DNA of 64,000 nucleotides. Origin: Ruminococcaceae bacterium OttesenSCG-928-O06 (GTDB lineage Bacteria; Bacillota; Clostridia; Oscillospirales; Ruminococcaceae). Location: contig JAJDGD010000003.1 of NCBI GenBank assembly GCA_030265505.1, positions 1 through 64,000 on the forward strand, in the 5' to 3' direction. The position numbers and the translations under genes were made by a program. Positions 1 through 10,340 of this stretch are shown piece after piece; position 1 is the stretch's first letter; each line of letters begins with the position of its first letter. The notes beneath the pieces are model-generated. The model saw only the letters and a program-made list of their open reading frames with translations. It had not been told where the DNA came from and ran no database searches.

Positions 1-441
1 CAGCCGGTTGCACAGGGCCGGGGCAAAGGCGTTTTCCTCGCCGGGGGTGTACTGGCCGGTGCGCACCAGGCTGTCTGCAAAAGCGTCCAGCAGGGTGGGG
101 GCGGCCTTGGCATCCCGGTGGGAAAGCACCCCCGCAGGTTTATACAAAACGGCAATGCCGCCGTCCTGGTACACGGTGCCATATGGGGGCAAAGGGCCCG
201 CCGCGGTGGGCAAATAGGCCCTGGAAGGCCCGTCAGGGAAGTATTCGTCGTTCAGGTACAGTTCCACCACGTCGCCGGCGGCCAGGCGGGCATCGGGCGC
301 GGCGCGCCGGCCGTTCACCTTAATGCGCCGGTTGCGGAAGGCCTTGTACATGGCGGCATCGGGCAAGCCGCGGCAAACCCGCTGTACAAAACGGGAAAGG
401 CGCATGCCGTCATCATTTGAAGTGGCGGTAAAACGTTGCAT
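1..441 (-). CDS. RluC/RluD-family pseudouridine synthase (3' end outside window)
   Basis: Reverse-strand translation from ATG at 441: MQRFTATSNDDGMRLSRFVQRVCRGLPDAAMYKAFRNRRIKVNGRRAAPDARLAAGDVVELYLNDE... S4-like domain followed by IAVLYKPAGVLSH motif; runs off the window start. Confidence 0.8.
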   Translation of the reverse strand, partial: MQRFTATSNDDGMRLSRFVQRVCRGLPDAAMYKAFRNRRIKVNGRRAAPDARLAAGDVVELYLNDEYFPDGPSRAYLPTAAGPLPPYGTVYQDGGIAVLYKPAGVLSHRDAKAAPTLLDAFADSLVRTGQYTPGEENAFAPALCNRL

Positions 442-609
442 TTCTCCCCCGGTGGTGGCCCCGGAAAACAAGACGCAGCCGGGGCAAACAATGTTTTGCA
501 TTTTGGGTGCAACCGTGTATAATTGTGCGTGTACAGTTTGCGGTTTGGCGCCTGTGGTGGCAATACCAGTATATAACAAGAGGCGAAACGGGGCAAGGCG
601 AGGTGAAAG

Positions 610-1314
610 ATGAGCAGCCTACACGATGGGCACCGCAAAAGGCTGCGTGCGCGTTATTTGCGGGAGGGCCTGAGCCATTTTGAGGAGCATACCGCGCTGG
701 AACTGCTGCTGTTTTACGCCCGTCCCCGGTGCGACACAAACGAACTGGCGCATGTTTTATTGAAGAAGTTTGGCAGCTTTGCCGCCGTGCTGGAGGCACC
801 GGTGGAGGCCCTGATGCGTGTGGAGGGCATGGGGGAGACCAGCGCCGTATTGCTGAAGCTGGTGCCGGACCTGGGCGCTTTTTACCTGAACAGCCGCACC
901 GCGCCCGGTACTGTGCTGGACTCTACCGAGAAGGCGGGCGCCTACTTTTTGCCCAAGTTTTTTGGCAAAAGCAACGAACAGGTGTATATTGCCGCCCTGG
1001 ACGACAAGCGAAAGGTCATCCGCTGCACGCTTTTGTCCGACGAAGGCATCGTGAATGCCGTGCGCATCACGGTGAAGCGCATTGTTACCGAGGCGGTGCA
1101 CACCAATGCCACGGGGGTGATTCTGGCGCACAACCACCCCGGGGGCATTGCCCTGCCCTCTACCGGGGACAAGCAAGTTACCTACCAGGCCTATCAGGCG
1201 CTGCGGCTCATCAACGTGCAGTTGCTGGACCATATCATCGTGGCCGACGAGGACTTTGTCTCGATGGCGGACTCCGGCTATATCGACATGCTGCGCCGCG
1301 ACACGATTGGATAA
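610..1314 (+). CDS. radC: RadC family protein (JAB/MPN domain)
   Basis: HhH region (EGMGETSAVLLKLVP) plus JAB motif VILAHNHPGGIALPSTGDKQVTYQ and HIIVADEDFVSMADSG. Confidence 0.92.
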   Translation: MSSLHDGHRKRLRARYLREGLSHFEEHTALELLLFYARPRCDTNELAHVLLKKFGSFAAVLEAPVEALMRVEGMGETSAVLLKLVPDLGAFYLNSRTAPGTVLDSTEKAGAYFLPKFFGKSNEQVYIAALDDKRKVIRCTLLSDEGIVNAVRITVKRIVTEAVHTNATGVILAHNHPGGIALPSTGDKQVTYQAYQALRLINVQLLDHIIVADEDFVSMADSGYIDMLRRDTIG

Positions 1315-1329
1315 AACAAAACAACAGGC

Positions 1330-1374
1330 AGGCGGGCCATGCGGGGAACACCCCATGTGGCCCGCCTTTATTTT
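1330..1374 (+). terminator. Rho-independent terminator after radC
   Basis: aggcgggccatgcgggg-aaca-ccccatgtggcccgcct followed by ttattttg. Confidence 0.7.
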
Positions 1375-1496
1375 GGGCAAAGCCATGCCCCTGTTTGCGA
1401 CAAAAAATGTGCGCACCAAAGGGTATACTGGCCGCAGAAGAAGGCGCGGCCCTTTGGGGCAGGGCGTTCTATCCCAAAAAGGAAAGGTTGTTTTGC

Positions 1497-2057
1497 ATGA
1501 AAATATTTACCATTTTTATGGGTGTGCTGCTGGTTATCGTAGGCTTTGTGTGCTTTTTCACCCCGGGGGCAACGCTGCTCAGCATCGGCTGGCTGGTGGG
1601 CCTGATGCTGCTGATTGCCGGTGTGAGCCTGATTATCGACTATGTGGCGCTGCACAAGCTGGGGCTTGTGACGGGGTTTGACTTGCTCCTGGGCATTTTA
1701 ACCACCGCGATGGGCGTGCTGCTGCTGGTGAACCAGCCCGCCCGCCTGTTTACCGACGTAGTGGCCATCTATATGTTGGGTGTGTGGATGGTGGCAAGCG
1801 GCGTCATCCGCCTGGTGGGGGCCGTGCGCGCGCGCAAGGTGCCCGGCAGCGGCTGGGGCTGGTTTTTGGTGCTGGGCATCTTGATGATCGGCCTCGGCAT
1901 CTACTCTTTCCTGCACCCGGCGGTGTCTGCCCTGGCGCTGGCTTGGCTGCTGGGCTTCTACATCATTTTGGAGGGGGTAGACCTGGTGGCGTTTGGGGCG
2001 TCGCTGCGCAAAGTGACCGACGCCGACGGCGAGAAGCACTGGGTGGTAAGCGGCTGA
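1497..2057 (+). CDS. DUF308/HdeD-like integral membrane protein
   Basis: Multiple hydrophobic helices: MKIFTIFMGVLLVIVGFVCFFTPGATLLSIGWLVGLMLLIAGVSLI...; ATG at 1497 preceded by aaaggttg. Confidence 0.75.
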   Translation: MKIFTIFMGVLLVIVGFVCFFTPGATLLSIGWLVGLMLLIAGVSLIIDYVALHKLGLVTGFDLLLGILTTAMGVLLLVNQPARLFTDVVAIYMLGVWMVASGVIRLVGAVRARKVPGSGWGWFLVLGILMIGLGIYSFLHPAVSALALAWLLGFYIILEGVDLVAFGASLRKVTDADGEKHWVVSG

Positions 2058-2080
2058 TTTCCGCTTTGCATACAGTTTTG

Positions 2081-2117
2081 CGGCAGGTGGCCTTCCTTTG
2101 GGGCGCCTGCCGTTTTT
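2081..2117 (+). terminator. Rho-independent terminator
   Basis: cggcaggtggcc...ggcgcctgccg followed by ttttt. Confidence 0.65.
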
Positions 2118-2406
2118 GCGTGTGGAAAAAGGGGCCCGGCGTGCCGGGAAGGCCGGTGCGGCACCAGCAAAGAAAGCGCAGGGTGATTGTGCAAAAACAC
2201 TACCCAAATGTAGAAAATGTGGTATAATAATATACTGCGGCAAAAACAGGTGCCCGGTCGGGCGCCCCGCCCGTATGCAACATGAAAAAACACAAGATAA
2301 ACCACAAAGATGCGAGTAAATTGCGACCGGAAATAGCGGCAGTGTGCCGCCCGGCGCCGGGAGGAAAGCCATTCACCAACAGGACAAAAGTGCAGAAAGG
2401 CAGAGC

Positions 2407-4549
2407 ATGGACAAATTTGAGCTTGTGTCCCACTATAAACCCACCGGAGACCAGCCCGCGGCCATTGCCGCGCTGAGCGAGGGTGTGGAGAAGGGCTACC
2501 GCGGGCAAACCCTTTTGGGGGTAACGGGCAGCGGCAAAACCTTTACCATGGCAAACGTGATAGCCAACACGAACCGCCCCACCCTGGTGCTGGCCCACAA
2601 CAAAACGCTGGCCGCCCAGCTGTGTACGGAGTTTCGCGAGTACTTCCCGAACAACGCGGTGGAGTACTTTGTGAGCTATTACGACTATTACCAGCCCGAG
2701 GCGTACATTCCCAGTACCGACACCTACATTGAGAAGGACTCCGACATCAACGACGAGATAGACCGCCTGCGCCATTCGGCCACCAGCGCCCTTTCCGAGC
2801 GGCGGGACGTCATCATCGTGGCCAGCGTAAGCTGTATTTACAGCCTGGGCAACCCCATAGACTACCGCGCCTCGGTCATCAGCCTGCGGCCGGGCATGAA
2901 GATGGAGCGCAACCAGCTGCTGGCCCGCCTGGTGGCCCTGCAGTACGAGCGGAACGACTTGAACTTTGTGCGCAACAAGTTCCGCGTAAAAGGGGACATT
3001 GTAGAGGTGTACCCCGCCTACCACGAGGAGACGGCCTTCCGTGTGGAGTTTTTTGGCGATGAGATAGAACGGCTGAGTGAGATTACCCCACTGACCGGGG
3101 AGAAAAAGCGGGAGCTTGCCCATGTGGCCATCTTCCCGGCCAGCCACTACATTGTAACGCCGGACAAGATGCAAGAGGGCCTTGCCAACATCCGCGACGA
3201 GCTGGACGCCCAGGTGAAGGAATTTACCGCCCAGGGCAAACTGATAGAGGCCCAGCGCATAGCCCAGCGCACCCAGTACGACATGGAGATGCTGACCGAA
3301 GTGGGCACCTGCAAGGGCATAGAAAACTACAGCCGGGTGCTTAGCGGGCGTGCGCCGGGGTCCATTCCCAGCACGCTGATAGACTACTTTCCCGAGGACT
3401 GGCTGCTGTTTGTGGACGAAAGCCATGTGATGCTGCCTCAGTTGCGTGCCATGTATGGGGGAGACTACGCCCGCAAAAAGAACCTGGTGGACTTTGGCTT
3501 TCGCCTGCCTTCAGCCTTCGACAACCGGCCGCTGCGGTACGAGGAGTTCATGGAGAAGGTGAACCAGCTGGTGTTTGTAAGCGCTACCCCGGGCGAGTAC
3601 GAGCGCAGCCAAAGCGCCCAGGTGGTGGAACAAGTGATACGCCCCACGGGCCTGGTGGACCCGCAGGTAACCGTGAAGCCCGTGGAGGGGCAGATAGACG
3701 ACTTGCTGAGCGAGATAAACCTGCGCACGGCGAAAAACGAGCGTGTGCTGGTAACCACCCTGACCAAGAAGATGTCTGAGGACTTGACCGACTACCTGGA
3801 TGGGCAGGGCGTGAAGGTGCGCTATATGCACCACGAGATAGACACCTTTGAGCGCATGGAGCTGATACGCGATTTGCGCAGCGGGGCGGTGGACGTCATT
3901 GTGGGCATCAACCTGCTGCGCGAGGGGCTGGACTTGCCCGAGGTGAGCCTGGTGGCCATACTGGACGCCGACAAAGAGGGATTTTTGCGCAGCGAGACGT
4001 CCCTGGTGCAAACCATAGGCCGTGCGGCCCGCAACGCGGGGGGGCCAGGTAATTATGTACGCAGACACCGTGACCCCCAGCATGGAGCGCGCGCTGCGCG
4101 AGACCGAGCGTCGCCGCGGCATACAGCAGGCGTATAACGCGGAGCATGGCATTACCCCCACCACCATTGTGAAAGAGATTGCCGGGCTGATCGAGATATC
4201 GAAAGAGGTGGACGACGGCGGCAAGAAGGGCCGCCGCATGAGCAAGGGCGAGCGCGAGCAGATCATCACCCGGCTGACGCGGGAGATGAAGGAGGCCGCG
4301 CGGATGCTGGAGTTTGAGCACGCCGCCTTTTTGCGCGACCGCATTGAGAAGTTGCGCCGCGGCGAGAGCATTGTGAACGAGCCTGAACAAGGTACTGAAC
4401 GACGGGCCGGGCGCTGGGGCGGGGCCAAGCGCGGCCTGCCCGAAAGCCAGAAGAAAGCCCGCCCGCGCGGCCCCACCGGCATACCCGAGGACAGGGACCT
4501 GATTTTGAACCGCCGCAATGCCGAAGAAAAGCCGCCCAAAGAAGAGTAG
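2407..4549 (+). CDS. uvrB: Excinuclease ABC subunit B, interrupted by an apparent +1 frameshift at the G7 run 4034-4040
   Basis: [30 protein letters not shown]...[15 protein letters not shown]; frame 1 stops at 4137 after [12 protein letters not shown], and the other frame carries [41 protein letters not shown]... with a UVR domain to 4549. Confidence 0.93.
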
Positions 4550-4681
4550 ACCAGGGCGCTGGCACCGAGCGGACCGGTTTATGGGACAGCAGCGCAGGTA
4601 AAATGCGGAAAAGCTGTGCCGCGGGCATACTGCTTTGCCAAGGGCGGCAGGGCCACCAGACAAAATAAGAACAAGACGACG

Positions 4682-7594
4682 ATGAACCCAACACATAAGA
4701 GGACAAAGATTTTGGCAAACGATAAAATTATCATCAAGGGTGCGCGCGAGCACAACCTGAAGAACATCGATTTGGAGATACCCCGGGACAAGCTGGTGGT
4801 GATGACGGGGCTTTCCGGCAGCGGGAAAAGCAGCCTTGCGTTCGACACCATCTACGCCGACGGCCAGCGCCGTTATGTGGAGAGCCTTTCCAGCTATGCC
4901 CGCATGTTTTTGGGCCAGATGGAAAAGCCCGACGTGGATGAGATCTCGGGGCTTTCCCCGGCCATTAGCATAGACCAGAAGACCACCAGTAAAAACCCCC
5001 GCAGCACCGTGGGTACGGTTACCGAGGTGTATGACTACCTGCGGCTGTTGTACGCGCGCATTGGTATACCCCATTGCCCGGAATGCGGGCGCGAAATTAC
5101 CCAGCAAACGGTGGACCAAATGGTGGATGCCGTGCTGCAGCTGCCCGAGGGCACTCGCTTTATGGTGCTGGCGCCGGTGGTGCGCGCGCGCAAGGGCACC
5201 CAGCAAAAGGAGCTGGAGGCCGCAAAGCGCGGCGGCTATGTCCGTGTACGGGTAGACGGCAATATCTACGATTTGGACGAGGAGATCACGCTGGAAAAGA
5301 ACAAGCGGCACAGCGTGGATATAGTGGTGGACCGCCTGGTGAAAAACGACGAAGTGCGCAGCCGCCTGGCCGATTCCATTGAGACCGCTATTGGCCTGAC
5401 AGGCGGGCTTGTCACCATCAGCGTGGTGGACGGCGAGGACATGCAGTTCAGCCAAAGCTATGCCTGCCCGGAGCATGGCAGCACCATAGAGGAACTGGCC
5501 CCGCGCATGTTCAGCTTCAACAACCCCTTTGGTGCGTGCGAAAAGTGTACCGGCCTTGGCACCTTCATGAAGGTGGACCCGAAGCTGGTGCTGCCCAACC
5601 GCAATTTGTCCATCCGCGAGAAAGCCATTAAGGCCAGCGGCTGGTACTATGCCGAGGGCAGCATGAGCGAGATGTACTACTTAGGCCTGGGAAAAAAGTA
5701 CGGCTTTACGCTGGACACCCCGGTAAAGGACATGAGCGAAGAGGCCGTGCACGCCATTTTGTACGGCACCGGCGGCGAAAAGCTGCAGATGCGCCGTGAG
5801 AACGAGTTTGGCAGCGGCAGCTATGTCACCGATTTTGAGGGTATCATCCCGAACCTGGAGCGGCGCTTCCGCGAGACCAGCAGCGAGTGGGTAAAAGAAG
5901 AGATTTCCCTTGCGATGAGCGGGGTGGAGTGCCCCGACTGCCACGGCCAGCGGCTAAAGCCCGCGTCCCTTGCGGTGACGGTGGGGGGCAAAAACATCAG
6001 CGCGCTTACCGCCGGCACCATTGTGGAGGAGCAGGCTTTCATCCAAAACCTGCAACTGACCGAGCGGGAACACATGATTGCCGGTGGGGTGCTGAAAGAG
6101 ATACGCGAGCGGTTGGGGTTTTTACAGTCGGTAGGGCTGGGGTACCTTACCCTGGCGCGGGGGGCGGCGTCCCTTTCCGGCGGGGAAAGCCAGCGCATTC
6201 GCCTGGCCACCCAGATAGGCAGTGCGCTTACCGGTGTGCTGTATGTGCTGGATGAGCCGTCCATCGGCTTGCACCAGCGTGACAACGACAAGCTGATTGC
6301 CACCCTGAAACGCCTGCGAGACCTTGGCAACACCCTGATTGTGGTGGAGCACGACGAGGAGACCATACGCCAGGCGGATTTTGTGGTGGACATTGGCCCC
6401 GGCGCCGGCGTGCACGGGGGCGAGCTTGTGGCCTGTGGCAGCCTGCAGGACGTGATGGACGAAGAGAAGAGCATCACCGGCCAGTATTTAAGCGGCCGGC
6501 GCGAGGTACCCCTGCCTGAAAAGCGCCGGGGCGGCAACGGCCGCGCGTTGCAGGTGCTGGGCGCCACGCAGAACAACCTGCAAAACATAGACGTTACCTT
6601 CCCCCTGGGCGTGATGACGGCGGTGACGGGCATTTCCGGCAGCGGCAAAAGCAGCCTTGTGAACGAGATACTGTACAAGCGCCTGGCGCACGATTTAAAC
6701 GGCGCACGCGGCCTTGCGGGAGACCATAAGGACCTTTTGGGCGAGGAGTGGGTGGACAAGGTTATCGGCATAGACCAAAGCCCCATCGGGCGCACGCCGC
6801 GCAGTAACCCCGCCACCTACACGGGCGTGTTTACAGATATCCGCACCTTGTTTAGCCAAACGCAGGAGGCGAAGATGCGCGGGTATACCCCCGGGCGCTT
6901 TTCCTTCAACGTGAAGGGCGGGCGGTGCGAGGCCTGCGAAGGCGACGGCATTTTGAAGATAGAGATGCACTTTTTGCCCGACATTTTTGTGCCGTGCGAG
7001 GTGTGCAAGGGCGCGCGCTACAACCGCGAGACGCTGGAAGTGCGCTACAAGGACAAAAACATCCACGACGTGCTGGAGATGACCGCCGAGGAAGCCGCGG
7101 TGTTCTTTGAAAACCAGCCCAAAATCCACCGCAAAATAAAGACCCTGGTGGATTTTGGGCTGGGGTATATCCGCCTGGGGCAAAGCGCCACCACCCTTTC
7201 CGGCGGCGAGGCCCAGCGGGTAAAGCTGGCGCTGGAGCTGGCCAAGCGCGAGACCGGCCAGACGGTGTACATACTGGACGAGCCCACCACCGGCCTGCAC
7301 GCAGAGGATGTGCGCAAGCTGCTGAAGGTGCTGAACAAGCTGGTGGACGCGGGCAACACGGTGATTGTGATAGAGCATAACCTTGATGTAATAAAGCAGG
7401 CAGACCATATTATAGACCTTGGCCCCGAGGGCGGCAACGAAGGCGGGCTTGTGGTGGCCACCGGCACGCCGGAGCAAGTGGCCAAAAACCCGGCCAGCTT
7501 TACCGGGCAGTACCTGGCCGAGGTGCTGAAAAAACACGCGCAGCAGGGAAAAGCCGCAAAACCAAAAGAGAAGGCGGCAAAGAAGGGGGCATAG
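4682..7594 (+). CDS. uvrA: Excinuclease ABC subunit A
   Basis: [62 protein letters not shown]; two ABC signatures and zinc-finger motifs. Confidence 0.97.
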   Translation: MNPTHKRTKILANDKIIIKGAREHNLKNIDLEIPRDKLVVMTGLSGSGKSSLAFDTIYADGQRRYVESLSSYARMFLGQMEKPDVDEISGLSPAISIDQKTTSKNPRSTVGTVTEVYDYLRLLYARIGIPHCPECGREITQQTVDQMVDAVLQLPEGTRFMVLAPVVRARKGTQQKELEAAKRGGYVRVRVDGNIYDLDEEITLEKNKRHSVDIVVDRLVKNDEVRSRLADSIETAIGLTGGLVTISVVDGEDMQFSQSYACPEHGSTIEELAPRMFSFNNPFGACEKCTGLGTFMKVDPKLVLPNRNLSIREKAIKASGWYYAEGSMSEMYYLGLGKKYGFTLDTPVKDMSEEAVHAILYGTGGEKLQMRRENEFGSGSYVTDFEGIIPNLERRFRETSSEWVKEEISLAMSGVECPDCHGQRLKPASLAVTVGGKNISALTAGTIVEEQAFIQNLQLTEREHMIAGGVLKEIRERLGFLQSVGLGYLTLARGAASLSGGESQRIRLATQIGSALTGVLYVLDEPSIGLHQRDNDKLIATLKRLRDLGNTLIVVEHDEETIRQADFVVDIGPGAGVHGGELVACGSLQDVMDEEKSITGQYLSGRREVPLPEKRRGGNGRALQVLGATQNNLQNIDVTFPLGVMTAVTGISGSGKSSLVNEILYKRLAHDLNGARGLAGDHKDLLGEEWVDKVIGIDQSPIGRTPRSNPATYTGVFTDIRTLFSQTQEAKMRGYTPGRFSFNVKGGRCEACEGDGILKIEMHFLPDIFVPCEVCKGARYNRETLEVRYKDKNIHDVLEMTAEEAAVFFENQPKIHRKIKTLVDFGLGYIRLGQSATTLSGGEAQRVKLALELAKRETGQTVYILDEPTTGLHAEDVRKLLKVLNKLVDAGNTVIVIEHNLDVIKQADHIIDLGPEGGNEGGLVVATGTPEQVAKNPASFTGQYLAEVLKKHAQQGKAAKPKEKAAKKGA

Positions 7595-7608
7595 CCCCCT
7601 TCTTTTTT
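7579..7608 (+). terminator. Rho-independent terminator overlapping the uvrA stop codon
   Basis: aagaagggggc-ata-gcccccttctttttt; the stop codon TAG lies in the loop/stem. Confidence 0.75.
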
Positions 7609-7768
7609 GTGTTGGATGCCGGAGGAAATAGCGGGTGCAATTTTTGAACCGTGTACGGATGCGCAAAAAAGTTTGGGCGGTTTGTGAATGGAAGTGTGGC
7701 GCAAGGCGTGGTAACATAAAAGCAAGAGGCACAACTGCCGCTGTTTGCCACAGGAGAGGAGGCTGCGT

Positions 7769-8107
7769 ATGAAACCCACAAAACCTGTTTTACTGCTGGC
7801 GCTTTTGCTGGCCATGCTTTTCGCCCTGCCCGTGTATGCGGGCGCCGCCAGCCAAGGCGAGGAGGCCGGGCTTGTAACGGTGGAAACCCCGGGGGACGGC
7901 AGTTTTCTACATGCGCCGCCCAAAACCAATTTGACCTGCTGCCAGCCCAACACCCTGGTGCGGACGATAAAGCTGGGCGAGTGCCACCACCCGGGCGAGG
8001 ATTTGTGCAGTGCCTGGGCCCACGAGACGACGGAGTGCACCGGTTGTGGCAGGCTGTTGGCCGACGAGAGCGTTTTGCTGTATACCCACCGCCACCAGCA
8101 TCTGTAG
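7769..8107 (+). CDS. Small secreted Cys/His-rich protein of unknown function
   Basis: Signal peptide MKPTKPVLLLALLLAMLFALPVYAGAAS followed by TCCQPN, GECHHPGEDLC, ECTGCGRLL, HRHQHL; ATG preceded by ggagagg. Confidence 0.7.
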   Translation: MKPTKPVLLLALLLAMLFALPVYAGAASQGEEAGLVTVETPGDGSFLHAPPKTNLTCCQPNTLVRTIKLGECHHPGEDLCSAWAHETTECTGCGRLLADESVLLYTHRHQHL

Positions 8108-8335
8108 CTGCTTTACAAAAACCGACGGTCCGGCGCTGAGCCGGGCCGTCGCCTTTGGTTTTGCCTTGAAATTTTGCCGGGAAAAGTGTATACTAAATTA
8201 GATTCAGAACTGTTTTTTGCATCATCTGCAAATTGGCACAAATGCGCAGCATAAAGCGGGGTGGGCGGGCACGGCCCGCAAGGCACAACCGCCCCGGCAG
8301 AGGGTGTAACCGCGGCAAAGGAAAAGGGAGACAGG

Positions 8336-9718
8336 GTGGATAGAGCAGAGTATATCCGGGACGAATATGCGGCCGAGGTGATTGCCGGCCACTACAAGCG
8401 GCAGCCGTATGCGTTCATCCGCAACTTCGGCTGCCAGCAGAACGTGAACGACTCCGAACGCATGCGCGGCGTTTTGGAGGATTTGGGCTACCAGATGGTG
8501 GACGCGCCCGAAGAGGCGGATTTGATTTTGTTCAACACCTGCGCCGTGCGCGAGCACGCCGAGCAGCGCGTGTATGGCAACCTGGGTGCGCTGAAAAGCC
8601 TGAAACAGCAAAAGCCGGGCCTGCTTTTGGGGCTGTGCGGCTGTATGGCGGTGGAGAAAACCACCATAGAAAAGCTGCGCGCCAGCTACCCCTATGTGGA
8701 TATGGTGCTGGGTACAAACCCGGCCCACCAGCTGCCGGCTGCCCTGGTGGAGAAAATGACCACCCGCAAAAAGGCCTTGCGCCTGCCCGCTGTGCGCGGG
8801 GACGTTGTGGAGGAAGTGCCGCTTGTGCGGCACTCTGCCTTCCGGGCGTTTGTGCCCATCATGTACGGGTGCGACAATTTCTGCTCCTACTGCATCGTGC
8901 CTTATGTACGCGGGCGCGAGCGCAGCCGCATGCCCGCCGATGTGCTGGCCGAGGTGACGCAGCTGGTGGAAGCCGGCTACAAGGAGATTACCCTGCTGGG
9001 GCAGAACGTGAACTCCTACGGCAAGGGCACGGGCGAGAAGGTGGATTTCAGCGACCTTTTGGCCATGCTGTGTGCCATCCCGGGGGACTTTAAGATACGC
9101 TTCATGACAAGCCACCCCAAAGACGCCACCCGCAAGATGATAGATACCATTGCAAAATACCCGCAGCTGTGCAGCCATTTGCACCTGCCGGTGCAAAGCG
9201 GCAGCAACGAGATTTTGGCCCGCATGAACCGCCGCTACACCGCCGAGGATTACCTGGGGCTGATAAACTATGCCAAAAGCTGCTGCCCGGAGATGACGTT
9301 TTCCTCCGACGTGATGGTGGGCTACCCGGGCGAGACCGAGGAGGACTTTGAGAAAACCGTGGCCCTGGTGCGCGAGGTGGGCTTTACCCAGTTGTTCACC
9401 TTCATTTACTCAAAGCGGCCGGGTACCCAGGCGGCAGAGCAGCCGGACAACACCGGCCACCGCGACAAAGCCGGGCGCATCCACCGCCTGCAAGTGCTGC
9501 AAGAGGAGATGGTGGCCCAAATTGCCACGCCGTGGGTGGGCCAAACCTTCACCGGCCTTGTAGAGGATGCCGGCCGCGCCGAGGGCACCATGCAGGCCCG
9601 GCTGGACAACAACATGCTGGTGGAATTTGCCGCCGATGAAGCACTTTTGGGCCGCATTGTGCCCGTGAAGATAACCGCCGTTAAGGGAGCCATGCTGGAA
9701 GGCGAGCACGCCAAATAA
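8336..9718 (+). CDS. miaB: tRNA (N6-isopentenyl adenosine(37)-C2)-methylthiotransferase MiaB
   Basis: GTG start; NFGCQQNVNDSERM, CAVREHAEQRVYG, radical SAM CDNFCSYCIVPYVRGRERSR, TRAM region. Confidence 0.94.
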   Translation: MDRAEYIRDEYAAEVIAGHYKRQPYAFIRNFGCQQNVNDSERMRGVLEDLGYQMVDAPEEADLILFNTCAVREHAEQRVYGNLGALKSLKQQKPGLLLGLCGCMAVEKTTIEKLRASYPYVDMVLGTNPAHQLPAALVEKMTTRKKALRLPAVRGDVVEEVPLVRHSAFRAFVPIMYGCDNFCSYCIVPYVRGRERSRMPADVLAEVTQLVEAGYKEITLLGQNVNSYGKGTGEKVDFSDLLAMLCAIPGDFKIRFMTSHPKDATRKMIDTIAKYPQLCSHLHLPVQSGSNEILARMNRRYTAEDYLGLINYAKSCCPEMTFSSDVMVGYPGETEEDFEKTVALVREVGFTQLFTFIYSKRPGTQAAEQPDNTGHRDKAGRIHRLQVLQEEMVAQIATPWVGQTFTGLVEDAGRAEGTMQARLDNNMLVEFAADEALLGRIVPVKITAVKGAMLEGEHAK

Positions 9719-9747
9719 CAGGCTTATTTTGAATATGGAGAGAAATT

Positions 9748-10155
9748 ATGGACGCGATTACGATGTTTAAAGAAGCCGCCGTGCAGCTGCAGCAAGAGGA
9801 TATCTGCCGCCGGCTGGCCACGGCCCGCAAAGCCAACGACGACAACACCGAGCTGCAGGACAAAATTGGGGAGTTCAACTTAGTGCGCCTGGAGTTGAAC
9901 AACGAAATTGAGAAATATGAGCGGGACGACGCGAAGATTGAAGAGCTGAACACCCGCATCAACGCGCTGTACAACGAGATTATGAACAACGCCGCCATGC
10001 TGGAGTACAACGACGCAAAGCAGGAGGCAAAGCCGCTGGTGGAGTATATCAACGCTATCATTGCCGCCGCTATAGACGGGGACGACCCCATGCAGGTGCA
10101 ACAGCCCGAGGACTGCTGTGCCGACGGGTGTGCCTCTTGTTCGGGCTGTGGCTGA
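9748..10155 (+). CDS. YlbF/YmcA-family protein with Cys-rich C-terminal tail
   Basis: MDAITMFKEAAVQLQQEDICRRLATARKANDDNTELQDKIGEFN... ending CCADGCASCSGCG; located directly upstream of mutS. Confidence 0.75.
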   Translation: MDAITMFKEAAVQLQQEDICRRLATARKANDDNTELQDKIGEFNLVRLELNNEIEKYERDDAKIEELNTRINALYNEIMNNAAMLEYNDAKQEAKPLVEYINAIIAAAIDGDDPMQVQQPEDCCADGCASCSGCG

Positions 10156-10340
10156 AAAAGCCCACACCCCGCGGCAGACGAAGTGCGGGCCTCGCTAAGC
10201 GGGGCTCGTTTTCCTAAGGCGGCGAAAACAGGGCACAGACAGGCGGTTTTTGCACGCGAGCGCCGCCGTAAAGCCGAACACCTTTTCGCATAAGAACAGG
10301 CGAGACGAACACGGCACGCAAAACACAAAGGGGTGGGCCA

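Noticed and set aside
729-2057. 442-aa plus-strand ORF fusing an alternative radC frame to the DUF308 gene
   Set aside because: The N-terminal 256 codons are radC out of frame; only 1497-2057 is supported
2200-3426. 408-aa minus-strand ORF antisense to uvrB
   Set aside because: Shadow ORF; no domain recognised
3908-5476. 522-aa minus-strand ORF across the uvrB/uvrA junction
   Set aside because: Shadow ORF spanning two real plus-strand genes and the intergenic region
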